Below are positions 16,182 to 23,806 of a DNA stretch of 28,869 nt, in pieces. The notes below the pieces were generated by a model that was given only the letters and a program-made list of their open reading frames with translations, was not told where the DNA came from and did not search any database. Positions within the stretch are counted from its first letter, which is position 1, and the number at the start of each line of letters is the position of its first letter. Source of the DNA: an uncultured Azospirillum sp. (GTDB lineage: Bacteria > Pseudomonadota > Alphaproteobacteria > RF32 > CAG-239); contig CABUAP010000002.1 of NCBI GenBank assembly GCA_902489675.1, forward strand, positions 1 to 28,869. The letters are read 5' to 3'. Position numbers and translations under genes: made by a program.

Positions 16182-18122
16182 TCATTCACTCGCTAAAGCA
16201 TCAATAGGATTAAGGTTGGAAGCGTTTTTGGCCGGCATATAGCCAAAGATGATGCCGATCGCGGTCGAACAGACCAAAGCCAGCACAATCGACGCGGTGG
16301 AAAAGATCATACCGAAATTTTCCGAAAAAGTATTAAACAGAAAACCAAGCAGCATCGACAACGCCACGCCTAAAAAACCGCCGACCAGACAAATCAAAAT
16401 CGCCTCAATCAGAAACTGCTGGAGAATATCCGCCTGCTTGGCGCCGATCGCCATCCGGATGCCGATTTCGCGCGTTCGTTCGGTTACCGAAACCAGCATA
16501 ATGTTCATCACCCCGATCCCGCCGACAATCAGCGAAATAACCGCAATGCTGGCAATCAGAAACTTCATCGTATTGGTCGCATTTTGCACTGTCTGTTTAA
16601 TGCTGTCGGTATTGATCATAAAAAAGTCTTTTTTGCCGTGCAAAGTGGTCAAAATCAGATCAATCCCTTCTTCCGCCACCTGTGAATTAACATGGTCGGA
16701 AACTTTGACCGTAATCGAGTTGATATCGCTGCTGCCGTTGATTCTGTACATTGCGGTGGTATAAGGCACCCAGATATTCATCGTTTCCGACATCGGCCCC
16801 GGGCTGTTGTCTTTTTCCGTTACCCCGATCACCGTCAGCGGTTTTTTGTTGAAAATAATCACCTTGCCGAGCGGGTTAGGATCATTTTCAAAAATTTCAT
16901 TTAAGGTATTGTCGTCAATCACCACCACCGAGGCCATCCGATCCACTTCTTCGTCGGTAAAAATCCGCCCTTGAGCAATTTTGCGCCCTTTAACGTCAAA
17001 ATAGGTTGAACCGACCCCGCGCAGCTGCGCCGTCAGCGAATAGTTGCGGTAAACCAACGTGCCGCTGGCAGAAACATTCGGCGTCGAATTGTCGATAAAC
17101 CCCTGCTTGCCGAGATAATCGGAATCTCGCACTTTAAGCGTTTTGACCCGCCCCGAACGCATATCGCCGAAACCTTTGCCGGGCATAATATCAATGGTGT
17201 TGGTGCCCATCGAATTGATCTGTTCCATGATTTTTGCCTGCGAAGCGTTGCCGAGCGCCACCACCGACACCACCGAAGCAATCCCGATGATAATTCCCAG
17301 CATGGTCAACAACGAACGCATTTTGTTTGACAAAATGGCGTGCAGCGACATCTTCAGCGATTCAAGAAAACTGTATTTCAAAGCATCCAGCCGGCTGCGG
17401 CGCACATCTGCCACCGCGTCAGAAGACTCATAAAAATCTTCGGCCTTGCGCACATCGGAAACAATTTCGCCGTCTTTGATTTCGATAATCCGGCTGGCCT
17501 GAGCGGCAATGCTGCTGTCGTGCGTTACCAAAATAATCGTATGCCCTTGTTTATGCAGGCTCTTGATAATATCCATCACCATCTCGCCGCTTTTGGAATC
17601 AAGCGCGCCGGTCGGCTCATCGGCCAAAATAATTTCACCGCCGTTCATCAACGCCCGGGCAATACTCACCCGCTGCTGCTGCCCGCCGGAAAGTTCATTC
17701 GGCCGATTGTCAAGTTTGTTGCCAAGATCGAGTTTTTTCAACAGTTCCACCGCCCGCTTGTCACGCGCCTCCGCGTTCAAACCGAGATACACGGCCGGCA
17801 AGGCGGCATTTTCGCTTGCCTTCAGGCTGTTTAACAGGTTGTAGCGCTGAAAAATAAAGCCAAAAGTTTTGCAGCGCAGTTCCGCCAGCTGGTCTTTTTC
17901 CATCCGCCCGACTTCCACCCCGTTGATCTTATACGAGCCGGTGGTCGGCACATCCAAACAGCCGATAATATTCATCATGGTTGACTTGCCGGAGCCCGAC
18001 TGACCGATAATCGCCACAAAATCGCCTTTTTCAATCTGCAGTTCTATATTCTTTAAAACATGAACCCGATTGCTGCCGCGGCCGAAATACTTATTGATTT
18101 TTTTTAATTCGATTATGTTCAT
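16182..18122 (-). CDS. macB: MacB-type ABC transporter, ATPase-permease fusion
   Basis: This 646-residue protein has an N-terminal ABC ATPase (Walker A GQSGSGKS ~39-46, signature LSGGQQQR ~142, Walker B ILADEPTGALD ~165) joined to a MacB-type permease: one membrane span after residue ~260, a large periplasmic domain, and three C-terminal spans (VISLIVGGIGVMNIMLVSVTERTREIGIRMAIGA is the conserved FtsX-like block). It works with MacA and a TolC-type channel to export macrolides, peptides or other substrates from the periplasm. The ATG overlaps the macA stop (ATGA) and has AGGAG upstream. Length and motifs are intact. The real substrate cannot be read from sequence. Confidence 0.92.
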   Translation of the reverse strand: MNIIELKKINKYFGRGSNRVHVLKNIELQIEKGDFVAIIGQSGSGKSTMMNIIGCLDVPTTGSYKINGVEVGRMEKDQLAELRCKTFGFIFQRYNLLNSLKASENAALPAVYLGLNAEARDKRAVELLKKLDLGNKLDNRPNELSGGQQQRVSIARALMNGGEIILADEPTGALDSKSGEMVMDIIKSLHKQGHTIILVTHDSSIAAQASRIIEIKDGEIVSDVRKAEDFYESSDAVADVRRSRLDALKYSFLESLKMSLHAILSNKMRSLLTMLGIIIGIASVVSVVALGNASQAKIMEQINSMGTNTIDIMPGKGFGDMRSGRVKTLKVRDSDYLGKQGFIDNSTPNVSASGTLVYRNYSLTAQLRGVGSTYFDVKGRKIAQGRIFTDEEVDRMASVVVIDDNTLNEIFENDPNPLGKVIIFNKKPLTVIGVTEKDNSPGPMSETMNIWVPYTTAMYRINGSSDINSITVKVSDHVNSQVAEEGIDLILTTLHGKKDFFMINTDSIKQTVQNATNTMKFLIASIAVISLIVGGIGVMNIMLVSVTERTREIGIRMAIGAKQADILQQFLIEAILICLVGGFLGVALSMLLGFLFNTFSENFGMIFSTASIVLALVCSTAIGIIFGYMPAKNASNLNPIDALASE

Positions 18123-19300
18123 CGAAATCTCCTGGCACCTCTGGCATTGGCTGCTTTATCCGAAATCTCCGCCGACGACATTTGGGCGATCACCACTTCT
18201 TCGCCCTCTTGCACACCGTCCTTAATTTCCACATTCAGGTCATCGGAAACGCCCGTTGTCACCGGCCGGCGTTCAACCCCTTCCGCCGTCCGCACTTCCA
18301 CATACTTGCCGTTCACATCGCCTTTAAGCGCCATCGCCGGCACCGTCAGCACATCATCGGCGCTCTCAACATAAATCACGTTTTGCGTTGTCATCCCGAT
18401 TCTGAGCTTGCCGTCCCGATTCGGCACCACCAATCGGCCGTAAAAATAAATCGCCTCGCTTGCGTCCACCACTTCCGTATATTGATCATCGGTCAAAAGC
18501 GTCAACGCCGGATCGATCGATTTCAATGTCGTTTCATAAACCTTGTTCATATCCGCCAGCACCGAATAAGTGACTTTCACGCCCGGTTTAATATTGCCGA
18601 TATCGCCTTCCGAGATTTCAATATAAATTTCCATCTGATTCAAATCGGCAATTTGGACAATTGTCGGCGTATCCATTGCCGCATTGATCGTCTGTCCGAC
18701 TTTAACCGGCACCGACACGATGGTACCGTCCAGCGGCGCGGTAATTTTGGTATAGCCGAGATTGGTTTCCGCCGTGCTGAGTGAAATTTCCGTTTCTTTC
18801 AACGAAGCCTCAATCTCCGCCACTTTGGACATTGCCGATTCGTAACCGTCTTCGGCATTTTCCAAATCTTCGGTCGAAGCCGCGTTCTGTTTTTTCAAAC
18901 TCTGCATCCGTTTATACTGTTTTTCGGCAATTTTCAGCGAGGTCTTGGCCGCTTTCAGCTGTGCCTGATAACTGCTCATTTTGGCCTTGGCAATATCCAC
19001 ATCGTTTTGCTGAGTCGTCGAGTCGATCTCAGCGATCATATCGCCTTTTTTCACATTCTGCCCGATCGAAACATAAAGCTGTTCAATCTTGCCGGAAACC
19101 TGAGCGCCGACGGTCACCAGATCGACCGCCTTAACTTCGCCTGTCGCATTGACCACTTTTTCCACATTTTGTCTTTTAACGCTTTGGGTAATATAAGTTA
19201 CGGTATCTTCTTTTTTAAAAACCTTCAAATAGATGCCGGCCGCCGCCAATACCAAAACAAGATAAATAAAAAGCCTTTTTTTATTTTTTAAAAATGTCAT
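18119..19300 (-). CDS. macA: MacA-type periplasmic adaptor (membrane fusion protein)
   Basis: This 393-residue adaptor has one N-terminal membrane anchor (IYLVLVLAAAGIYLKV, ~10-28), a lipoyl/beta-barrel part split by a long coiled-coil hairpin (about residues 80-185, with SLKIAEKQYKRMQSLKKQNAAS), and the motif VGQTINAAMDTPTIVQIADL typical of HlyD/MacA proteins. It links MacB to the outer-membrane channel. I chose the ATG at 19300 with GGAAAAGAG upstream, rather than a TTG 7 codons earlier. It is the first gene of macA-macB-tolC, read leftwards. The upstream gap 19301-19537 is AT-rich; I found no convincing minus-strand promoter pair in it. Confidence 0.9.
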   Translation of the reverse strand: MTFLKNKKRLFIYLVLVLAAAGIYLKVFKKEDTVTYITQSVKRQNVEKVVNATGEVKAVDLVTVGAQVSGKIEQLYVSIGQNVKKGDMIAEIDSTTQQNDVDIAKAKMSSYQAQLKAAKTSLKIAEKQYKRMQSLKKQNAASTEDLENAEDGYESAMSKVAEIEASLKETEISLSTAETNLGYTKITAPLDGTIVSVPVKVGQTINAAMDTPTIVQIADLNQMEIYIEISEGDIGNIKPGVKVTYSVLADMNKVYETTLKSIDPALTLLTDDQYTEVVDASEAIYFYGRLVVPNRDGKLRIGMTTQNVIYVESADDVLTVPAMALKGDVNGKYVEVRTAEGVERRPVTTGVSDDLNVEIKDGVQEGEEVVIAQMSSAEISDKAANARGARRFR

Positions 19301-19474
19301 CTCTTTTCCACTCTGTTGCAAGAATTCCGCCGTCTTTCCGATTTGACCCGCCTGCCCTTTGCAGACAAACTCTCCTTATTCTTTAATGGGGTTAAAACCC
19401 TTAACAATCAATTAAAATACATAATTACAAACGACAGCTTTTTTCATTGAGTTCAAAATTTTTATAAAAAAATA

Positions 19475-19502
19475 TTGACTTAGACCAAACTCTAAATATT
19501 AA
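19475..19502 (+). promoter_or_regulatory. candidate promoter with shared operator-like motif
   Basis: TTGACT (19475-19480) and TATTAA (19497-19502), 16 bases apart, sit about 35 bases before the metallophosphoesterase ATG. The region between them is GACTTAGACCAAACTC (19477-19492), which matches 14 of 16 bases of the site upstream of the dxs-like gene; TTAGA and TCTAA also form a short inverted repeat here. Confidence 0.45.
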
Positions 19503-19537
19503 GCTGATAAATATTTCACTAAAACAAAGGACCTCAA

Positions 19538-20668
19538 ATGACAATTTGGCTCATCATACTCATGGTAACAATTGCCGCCACCGGCATCGGACTGGTTTAT
19601 CTGACCAGCCGTGTTTACAAATTTACATTTATCGAAAAAGCCGCCGGCAACAACAAAGCGCACCACATTACTTTGAGTGCATTAATTGTGGCCGCTGCAT
19701 TTACCGCCGCCGCTCTGATCCTGAATTTGATGAACGCTGTCGTCTGCCTGCTGCACTTTGCCGTCATCTGGTTTTTATGTGATTTATTGTCCGCCGTCAT
19801 CGCGCATTTCAGACAGCGAGCTTTCAAACATTACTACGCCGGTACCGCTGCCGTCATACTCAGTCTGACAGCTTTGTACGCCGGCTGGTATCTCAACCAT
19901 CAGATCTGGGCAACCCGCTACACGATCGAAAGCGAAAAATCAATCGACAATCTGCGAATTGTCCAATTTGCCGATTCGCACATCGGCACCACCTTCGACG
20001 GCAACGGCTTGGCCGAGCATATTGCTCAAATGCAGCAGCAAAATCCGGACATCGTCATCATCGCCGGCGATTTTGTTGACGACGGCACCTCGCAGGAAGA
20101 AATGATCGCTGCCGCGCAGGCACTCGGCAATTTGAAAACAACCTACGGCGTTTATTTTGCTTTCGGCAACCATGATAAAGGCTATTACAATCCGGCCATA
20201 CGCGGTTTCACCGGCAGTGATCTCATCGCCGAACTGAAAAAAAACAATGTCAAAGTTCTCGAAGATCAAACAGAACTGATCAATAATATGTTTTATATCA
20301 TCGGCCGCAAAGACCAATCGGAATCAATGCGCGGCGGCTCTCGGGCAGAAATGAAAGAATTGATCAAAAACCTCGATCCAAGCAAATTCACTATTGTCAT
20401 CGATCACCAGCCGAACGACTACCAAAATCAGACGGCGGCAGAAGTTGATCTGGTGCTTTCCGGCCATACGCACGGCGGACAGCTCTTTCCGCTCAACAAA
20501 GTCGGCGAATGGATCGGCGCCAACGACAAAACATATGGTTTTGAAACGCGAAACCTGACCAATTTCATCGTCACTTCCGGTCTTTCCGACTGGGCCATCA
20601 AATTCAAAACCGGCACTAAATCGGAATTTGTTATTATTGATATCAAAGGAAAAACCGCGGCCGATTAA
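19538..20668 (+). CDS. membrane-anchored metallophosphoesterase, YkuE/YaeI type
   Basis: This 376-residue protein has four N-terminal hydrophobic segments (about 1-22, 45-66, 68-90, 98-118), then a calcineurin-like phosphoesterase domain. All the metal-binding blocks are present: DSHIG (D-x-H, ~148), GDFVDDG (~178), GNHDKGY (~208), HQPND (~289) and GHTHGGQLFP (~312). Related proteins act on phospholipid or lipid A precursors (for example YaeI/LpxG types), so a membrane-lipid substrate is plausible but unproven. AAAGGA lies 6-7 bases before the ATG. It is divergent from macA and shares a control motif with the dxs-like gene. Confidence 0.85.
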   Translation: MTIWLIILMVTIAATGIGLVYLTSRVYKFTFIEKAAGNNKAHHITLSALIVAAAFTAAALILNLMNAVVCLLHFAVIWFLCDLLSAVIAHFRQRAFKHYYAGTAAVILSLTALYAGWYLNHQIWATRYTIESEKSIDNLRIVQFADSHIGTTFDGNGLAEHIAQMQQQNPDIVIIAGDFVDDGTSQEEMIAAAQALGNLKTTYGVYFAFGNHDKGYYNPAIRGFTGSDLIAELKKNNVKVLEDQTELINNMFYIIGRKDQSESMRGGSRAEMKELIKNLDPSKFTIVIDHQPNDYQNQTAAEVDLVLSGHTHGGQLFPLNKVGEWIGANDKTYGFETRNLTNFIVTSGLSDWAIKFKTGTKSEFVIIDIKGKTAAD

Positions 20669-20692
20669 TCTTTTCAACCACAAATTTCAACA

Positions 20693-20721
20693 AAAAAACT
20701 CCGTATCTGACGGAGTTTTTT
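20693..20721. terminator. bidirectional terminator
   Basis: AAAAAACTCCG and CGGAGTTTTTT form an 11-bp stem with a 7-base loop (TATCTGA), with T-runs on both strands. It ends the phosphoesterase gene and also the convergent small membrane protein gene. Confidence 0.9.
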
Positions 20722-20739
20722 TAATCAAACAGCATTGGG

Positions 20740-21057
20740 CTAGCTCTTCTTGCGGCGAGATTGCTCATATCTCATTAAAATGTAACAGGCAATCAAACCG
20801 ACAAGTAAAGCCGTTTTTTCCCAACTGCGGCTTTCAAGATAAACGGCAATGCAAGCCGTAGCCACAACAATAACAATCATTCCGATTCGCACAATCAGAA
20901 TCTTTTTCTCATAACGCCGCCAATTGCAGGTTTTGATACGCTGCCGAACCCAAAGCGGATGCAGAATCAAAAACACCAGGCAATAAAAAGCGGCAATCAA
21001 CGCGCCCCCAAAAAGACATTGCTCCGGCGGGTTGAAAGTATAAAAAAGTCCCGGCAT
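20740..21057 (-). CDS. small membrane protein, unknown function
   Basis: This 105-residue protein has three hydrophobic segments (about 16-34, 53-71 and 80-93) and ends in a basic tail (SRRKKS). It is not a family I recognise. The ATG has no clear binding site; the 30 bases upstream are AT-rich with TATAAT-like strings, so either expression is weak or the start is different. It has no operon partner and shares a bidirectional terminator with the phosphoesterase gene. Confidence 0.5.
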   Translation of the reverse strand: MPGLFYTFNPPEQCLFGGALIAAFYCLVFLILHPLWVRQRIKTCNWRRYEKKILIVRIGMIVIVVATACIAVYLESRSWEKTALLVGLIACYILMRYEQSRRKKS

Positions 21058-21158
21058 AATTATAGATGTTTTAAGGTTATAATAATTGTTTTTTCAAACC
21101 AAGTATATCAGCCGGAAAAAAGATTGCAAAAAAAATATCAAAAAATTTAAAAAAATAC

Positions 21159-21186
21159 TTGCAAATTTTTTTACTTATGATATTAA
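21159..21186 (+). promoter_or_regulatory. candidate promoter of tRNA-Gly
   Basis: TTGCAA (21159-21164) and TATTAA (21181-21186), with an extended TGA just before, are 16 bases apart and 18 bases before the tRNA. Confidence 0.4.
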
Positions 21187-21204
21187 GTATTTCGTTCTAA
21201 CGAT

Positions 21205-21279
21205 GCGGGCGTAGCTCAGGGGTAGAGCGCAACCTTGCCAAGGTTGATGTCGAGGGTTCGAATCCCTTCACCCGCTCCA
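21205..21279 (+). tRNA. tRNA-Gly (anticodon GCC), CCA encoded
   Basis: The 75-base gene folds as a cloverleaf: acceptor GCGGGCG...CACCCGC, D-arm GCTCAGGGGTAGAGC, anticodon stem CAACC-TTGCCAA-GGTTG with GCC, and T-arm GAGGGTTCGAATCCCTT. TCCA follows. The acceptor stem has one mismatch (C6 opposite A67), where I would expect a G. The 3' 19 bases are repeated twice downstream. Confidence 0.97.
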
Positions 21280-21714
21280 ATTCAAATAAAAAGGTCTCTG
21301 TTTTCAGAGGCCTTTTTGTTTTAATTCGATTGAGGGTGGACGATGAGAACCCTCGAGGAAGAGGGTTCGACTACAAGCGAAAGGCGGGCGCGAGAACGCC
21401 GGTGAGCGGCAGCGAATGAGCGTAGTGGAACAAGCATTGCGCAGCAATGTCGCGGACAATCCCTTCACCCGCTCCAATTCAAATAAAAAGGTCTCTGTTT
21501 TCAGAGGCCTTTTTGTTTTAATTCGATTGAGGGTGGACGATGAGAACCCTCGAGGAAGAGGGTTCGACTACAAGCGAAAGGCGGGCGCGAGAACGCCGGT
21601 GAGCGGCAGCGAATGAGCGTAGTGGAACAAGCATTGCGCAGCAATGTCGCGGACAATCCCTTCACCCGCTCCAATTCAAATAAAAAGGTCTCTGTTTTCA
21701 GAGGCCTTTTTGTA
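21261..21714 (+). repeat. 197-bp tandem repeat made of tRNA-Gly 3' end, terminator and REP-like DNA
   Basis: Two full copies (21261-21457 and 21458-21654) are identical by eye, followed by a 60-base partial third (21655-21714). Each unit holds the tRNA 3' end from the T-loop through CCA, the terminator, a hairpin GAACCCTC-GAGGAA-GAGGGTTC (21347-21368), and about 87 bases with smaller hairpins (GCCG-GTGAG-CGGC; CATTGC-GCA-GCAATG at 21435-21449). GAGGGTTCGA (21361-21370) is an exact copy of the tRNA T-arm 5' half. Thus a T-arm appears to be split by the 87 bases. Short open frames here are not convincing genes. Confidence 0.9.
21288..21317 (+). terminator. rho-independent terminator after tRNA-Gly (copy 1 of 3)
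   Basis: GGTCTCTG-TTTT-CAGAGGCC forms an 8-bp stem (one G-U pair), flanked by A5 and T5. Identical copies lie at 21485-21514 and 21682-21711 in the tandem repeat, giving three terminators in a row. Confidence 0.9.
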
Positions 21715-21950
21715 TTGATGCTTTACAGACTCCCCCCATTTTAACGAAGGGAATGCTAAGGTGTCATTAGAAACCGCTCCACACTTTTGAGCGGGATCAA
21801 ACCGTTAGGCTTAAATCCTTAATAGCCCCCCCTGTTTACCGGGGGATATCTATTAAAACCAATCCCCAAGCCGATTAATCCCAACGCTCATTGCGCACAG
21901 ACTTCAAAATCAACCGCCTGATGCTTATGTTAAAGCCGAAAGGAAAAAGG
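21715..21950 (+). other. non-coding stretch with hairpins before gtrA-like gene
   Basis: No gene is supported here. CCGCTC-9 bases-GAGCGG (21774-21794) and CCCCC-TGTTTAC-CGGGGG (about 21827-21845) are hairpins. The segment could be an RNA leader of the gtrA-like gene, or debris from an integrated element. No clear promoter was seen. Confidence 0.4.
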
Positions 21951-22406
21951 ATGTTTAAGAACATAAATACCATCGGTTCGTACTGGTTTGATTTGGATGA
22001 AAAACTGCGGTTTATCATCACCGGAATCATTAACATGGCACTTCGCTATTTGATTTTTGTACTGTTGGGATTGATATTTTCGGTTAACCGCTATCAGTTG
22101 ATCTTGCTTGCCACCTGGCTGCTGTCTTCGGGAATTGCATTTTTTTCCTATAAATATTTGGTTTTCCGCACCGAAGGCAATCACTTAAAAGAATTTGCCA
22201 AATCAGTCATGATCTGGTGTCTGAGTTATATTTTAAACGCATTTTTACTTGCTTTTTTAGTCAAACGGCAGCAATGGAACGTCTACCTGGCGCAAGGTAT
22301 CGTGATTATATTAATCGTCGTGATCAATTACCTTTTGTTTAAACATTTTGCGTTTCATCATCAGAAAAAAAGTTGGCTCGAACGGCTATACAATCTTTGG
22401 GATTGA
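21951..22406 (+). CDS. GtrA-family membrane protein
   Basis: This 151-residue protein has four hydrophobic segments (about residues 20-42, 49-67, 82-100 and 110-130) and the GtrA pattern: LRFIITGIINMALRYLIFVLLG near the first span, and SSGIAFFSYKYLVFR after the second. GtrA proteins are thought to help flip lipid-linked sugars, or serve as small membrane subunits in surface-glycan modification. The ATG at 21951 has AAAGGAAAAAGG just upstream; an ATG 20 codons earlier has none. It stands alone, downstream of the tRNA-derived repeat, and converges on plsC. Lone GtrA-like genes are common, so a phage origin is only a guess. Confidence 0.75.
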   Translation: MFKNINTIGSYWFDLDEKLRFIITGIINMALRYLIFVLLGLIFSVNRYQLILLATWLLSSGIAFFSYKYLVFRTEGNHLKEFAKSVMIWCLSYILNAFLLAFLVKRQQWNVYLAQGIVIILIVVINYLLFKHFAFHHQKKSWLERLYNLWD

Positions 22407-22410
22407 GAAA

Positions 22411-22433
22411 CGGCCGGTACAAATTACCGGCCG
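22411..22433. terminator. 9-bp hairpin between gtrA-like gene and plsC
   Basis: CGGCCGGTA and TACCGGCCG form a perfect 9-bp stem with a 5-base loop, between two convergent genes. T-runs are short, so it may act as a bidirectional terminator of moderate strength. Confidence 0.65.
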
Positions 22434-22446
22434 CAAAATATACTTC

Positions 22447-23214
22447 TTAATCTTTCTGATCCGAAGCCAAATTCACCGCGGTATAAGGATAATTCTTAAC
22501 CGTTTCCGCATTCAGCTCGGCGCATTTGGCCTCAATTTTGCTTTGCAATTCATCAATAAACGTATTTTTATCCGTTCCCGGCATCATCGGTTCCATAAAC
22601 TCAATAATCACTTTGCCGGGAAAATGACGGGTTGAGCTTCGCGGCCAAAACATCCCGGTGTTAAGCGCCACCGGAATCACCGGCAATTTCAGGTTCTGCG
22701 CCATAAACAAAAATCCGGGTTTATATTTCTGCGTTGTTCCCGGTTTCATCCGATGCCCTTCGGGAAAAATAATAATCGGCCGTTTTTCCTTAACCTTTTT
22801 TTGCGCATCGGCCAACATTTTTTTCATCGCTCGCGCGCCGGCGCCCCGATCTACGGCCACCAACCCATACAACCAAGCTGCCCAGCCGAAAAGGGGAATA
22901 TAAGTCAGCTCTTTTTTCAAAATCATAACCCCGCGGGTAATAATCGTCGTCAGCGTATAGGTTTCCAGCGCCGATTCGTGTTTGCAGGCATAAACCGCAT
23001 TTTCCTGATTAAGATATTGGCGTCCGCGCACCTCAATGCTGATACCGCCTAAAACTTTCAGCCCCCACAGCGCAATCGGCAAAATAAACCGATTCCAATA
23101 AACCACAGTCCATTTTTGCGGGACAAACCAGCTGAAAATGCAGGAAAAAATAACCCCTAAAGCAATCCATAAATAAATCCAGACCGTACCGAGCCATGAA
23201 CGAACAAAAAACAT
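22447..23214 (-). CDS. plsC: 1-acyl-sn-glycerol-3-phosphate acyltransferase
   Basis: This 255-residue protein adds the second acyl chain to lysophosphatidic acid in phospholipid synthesis. It has an N-terminal membrane span (about 8-30) and the acyltransferase block CKHESALET (His79-x4-Glu84, where many enzymes have Asp), followed by a later FPEGHRMKPGTT block. The HX4E form is known to me from other proteobacterial PlsC proteins, so activity is likely. The ATG lies one base after the DUF218 stop (TAAaATG), making it the last gene of the ftsE-ftsX-DUF218-plsC operon. Confidence 0.88.
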   Translation of the reverse strand: MFFVRSWLGTVWIYLWIALGVIFSCIFSWFVPQKWTVVYWNRFILPIALWGLKVLGGISIEVRGRQYLNQENAVYACKHESALETYTLTTIITRGVMILKKELTYIPLFGWAAWLYGLVAVDRGAGARAMKKMLADAQKKVKEKRPIIIFPEGHRMKPGTTQKYKPGFLFMAQNLKLPVIPVALNTGMFWPRSSTRHFPGKVIIEFMEPMMPGTDKNTFIDELQSKIEAKCAELNAETVKNYPYTAVNLASDQKD

Positions 23215-23215
23215 T

Positions 23216-23806
23216 TTATTTCTCCTTTAGTCGTAATCTGCCAAGATGGTTTTTAAACCAAACGTATAAAAATTTATTATATTCCGATGCAATCAGCACA
23301 AAACTATGCCAGCTCCGCCACCAGTTTTTTTCCACCCGGTCGGAATAAACCGGATGCGCCAAAATCGCCAGTTGACGGTTATTGGCGCGAAATTCCGCCA
23401 TACTGCGCGGCATATGATAATTGGACGTAACCAAACGGATTGAACGAATATTGTTTTTTTTCACCCAAGCAGCGGCTTCGATCGCATTTTCAACCGTATT
23501 GGTCGATTTTTCATCCAGCGTAATCTCCCGCGAGGTGGTAATTTCCACATCCTGACGTTTTTTCAGAGTGTCGATTGATATCCCTTTGGAAACACCGGAA
23601 ATCAGCAGCTGCTCGGCACTGCCGCGGTTTAACAGCCGAACCGCCTCGCCGATTCGGTTACGGCCGCCGGTCAAAACGACAATCGCATCGGTCTTCTGAT
23701 CGGTATCGGTTTTCAAATGATTAATCGTATAGCCAAAACCGATCATACCGCCCAACCAAACGCAGATTCCGATAAGCAAAGCATGGCCTAAAAGTTTTTT
23801 GGACAT
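23216..23806 (-). CDS. DUF218 (YdcF/SanA/ElyC-like) membrane protein
   Basis: This 196-residue protein has one N-terminal membrane span (about 7-28), then a DUF218 domain: DAIVVLTGGRNRIGEAVRLL, LLISGVSKG, DEKSTNTVENA and VTSNYHMPRS are its usual blocks. Family members in E. coli (SanA, ElyC) influence envelope integrity and peptidoglycan or lipid-carrier use. Its start overlaps the ftsX stop (TAATG), and plsC follows one base later, so it is in the division/lipid operon. Confidence 0.82.
   Translation of the reverse strand: MSKKLLGHALLIGICVWLGGMIGFGYTINHLKTDTDQKTDAIVVLTGGRNRIGEAVRLLNRGSAEQLLISGVSKGISIDTLKKRQDVEITTSREITLDEKSTNTVENAIEAAAWVKKNNIRSIRLVTSNYHMPRSMAEFRANNRQLAILAHPVYSDRVEKNWWRSWHSFVLIASEYNKFLYVWFKNHLGRLRLKEK

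Noticed and set aside
21416..21616. 66-codon open frame inside the tandem repeat
   Set aside because: It runs through a tRNA fragment and terminator; repeat-derived, not a gene.
21261..21714. CRISPR-like array
   Set aside because: The units are identical 197-bp tandem copies with no short repeat/spacer alternation and no cas genes.
22447..23214. PlsC inactive because HX4E replaces HX4D
   Set aside because: The Glu form is found in other proteobacterial PlsC proteins I know of, and the remaining motifs are intact.
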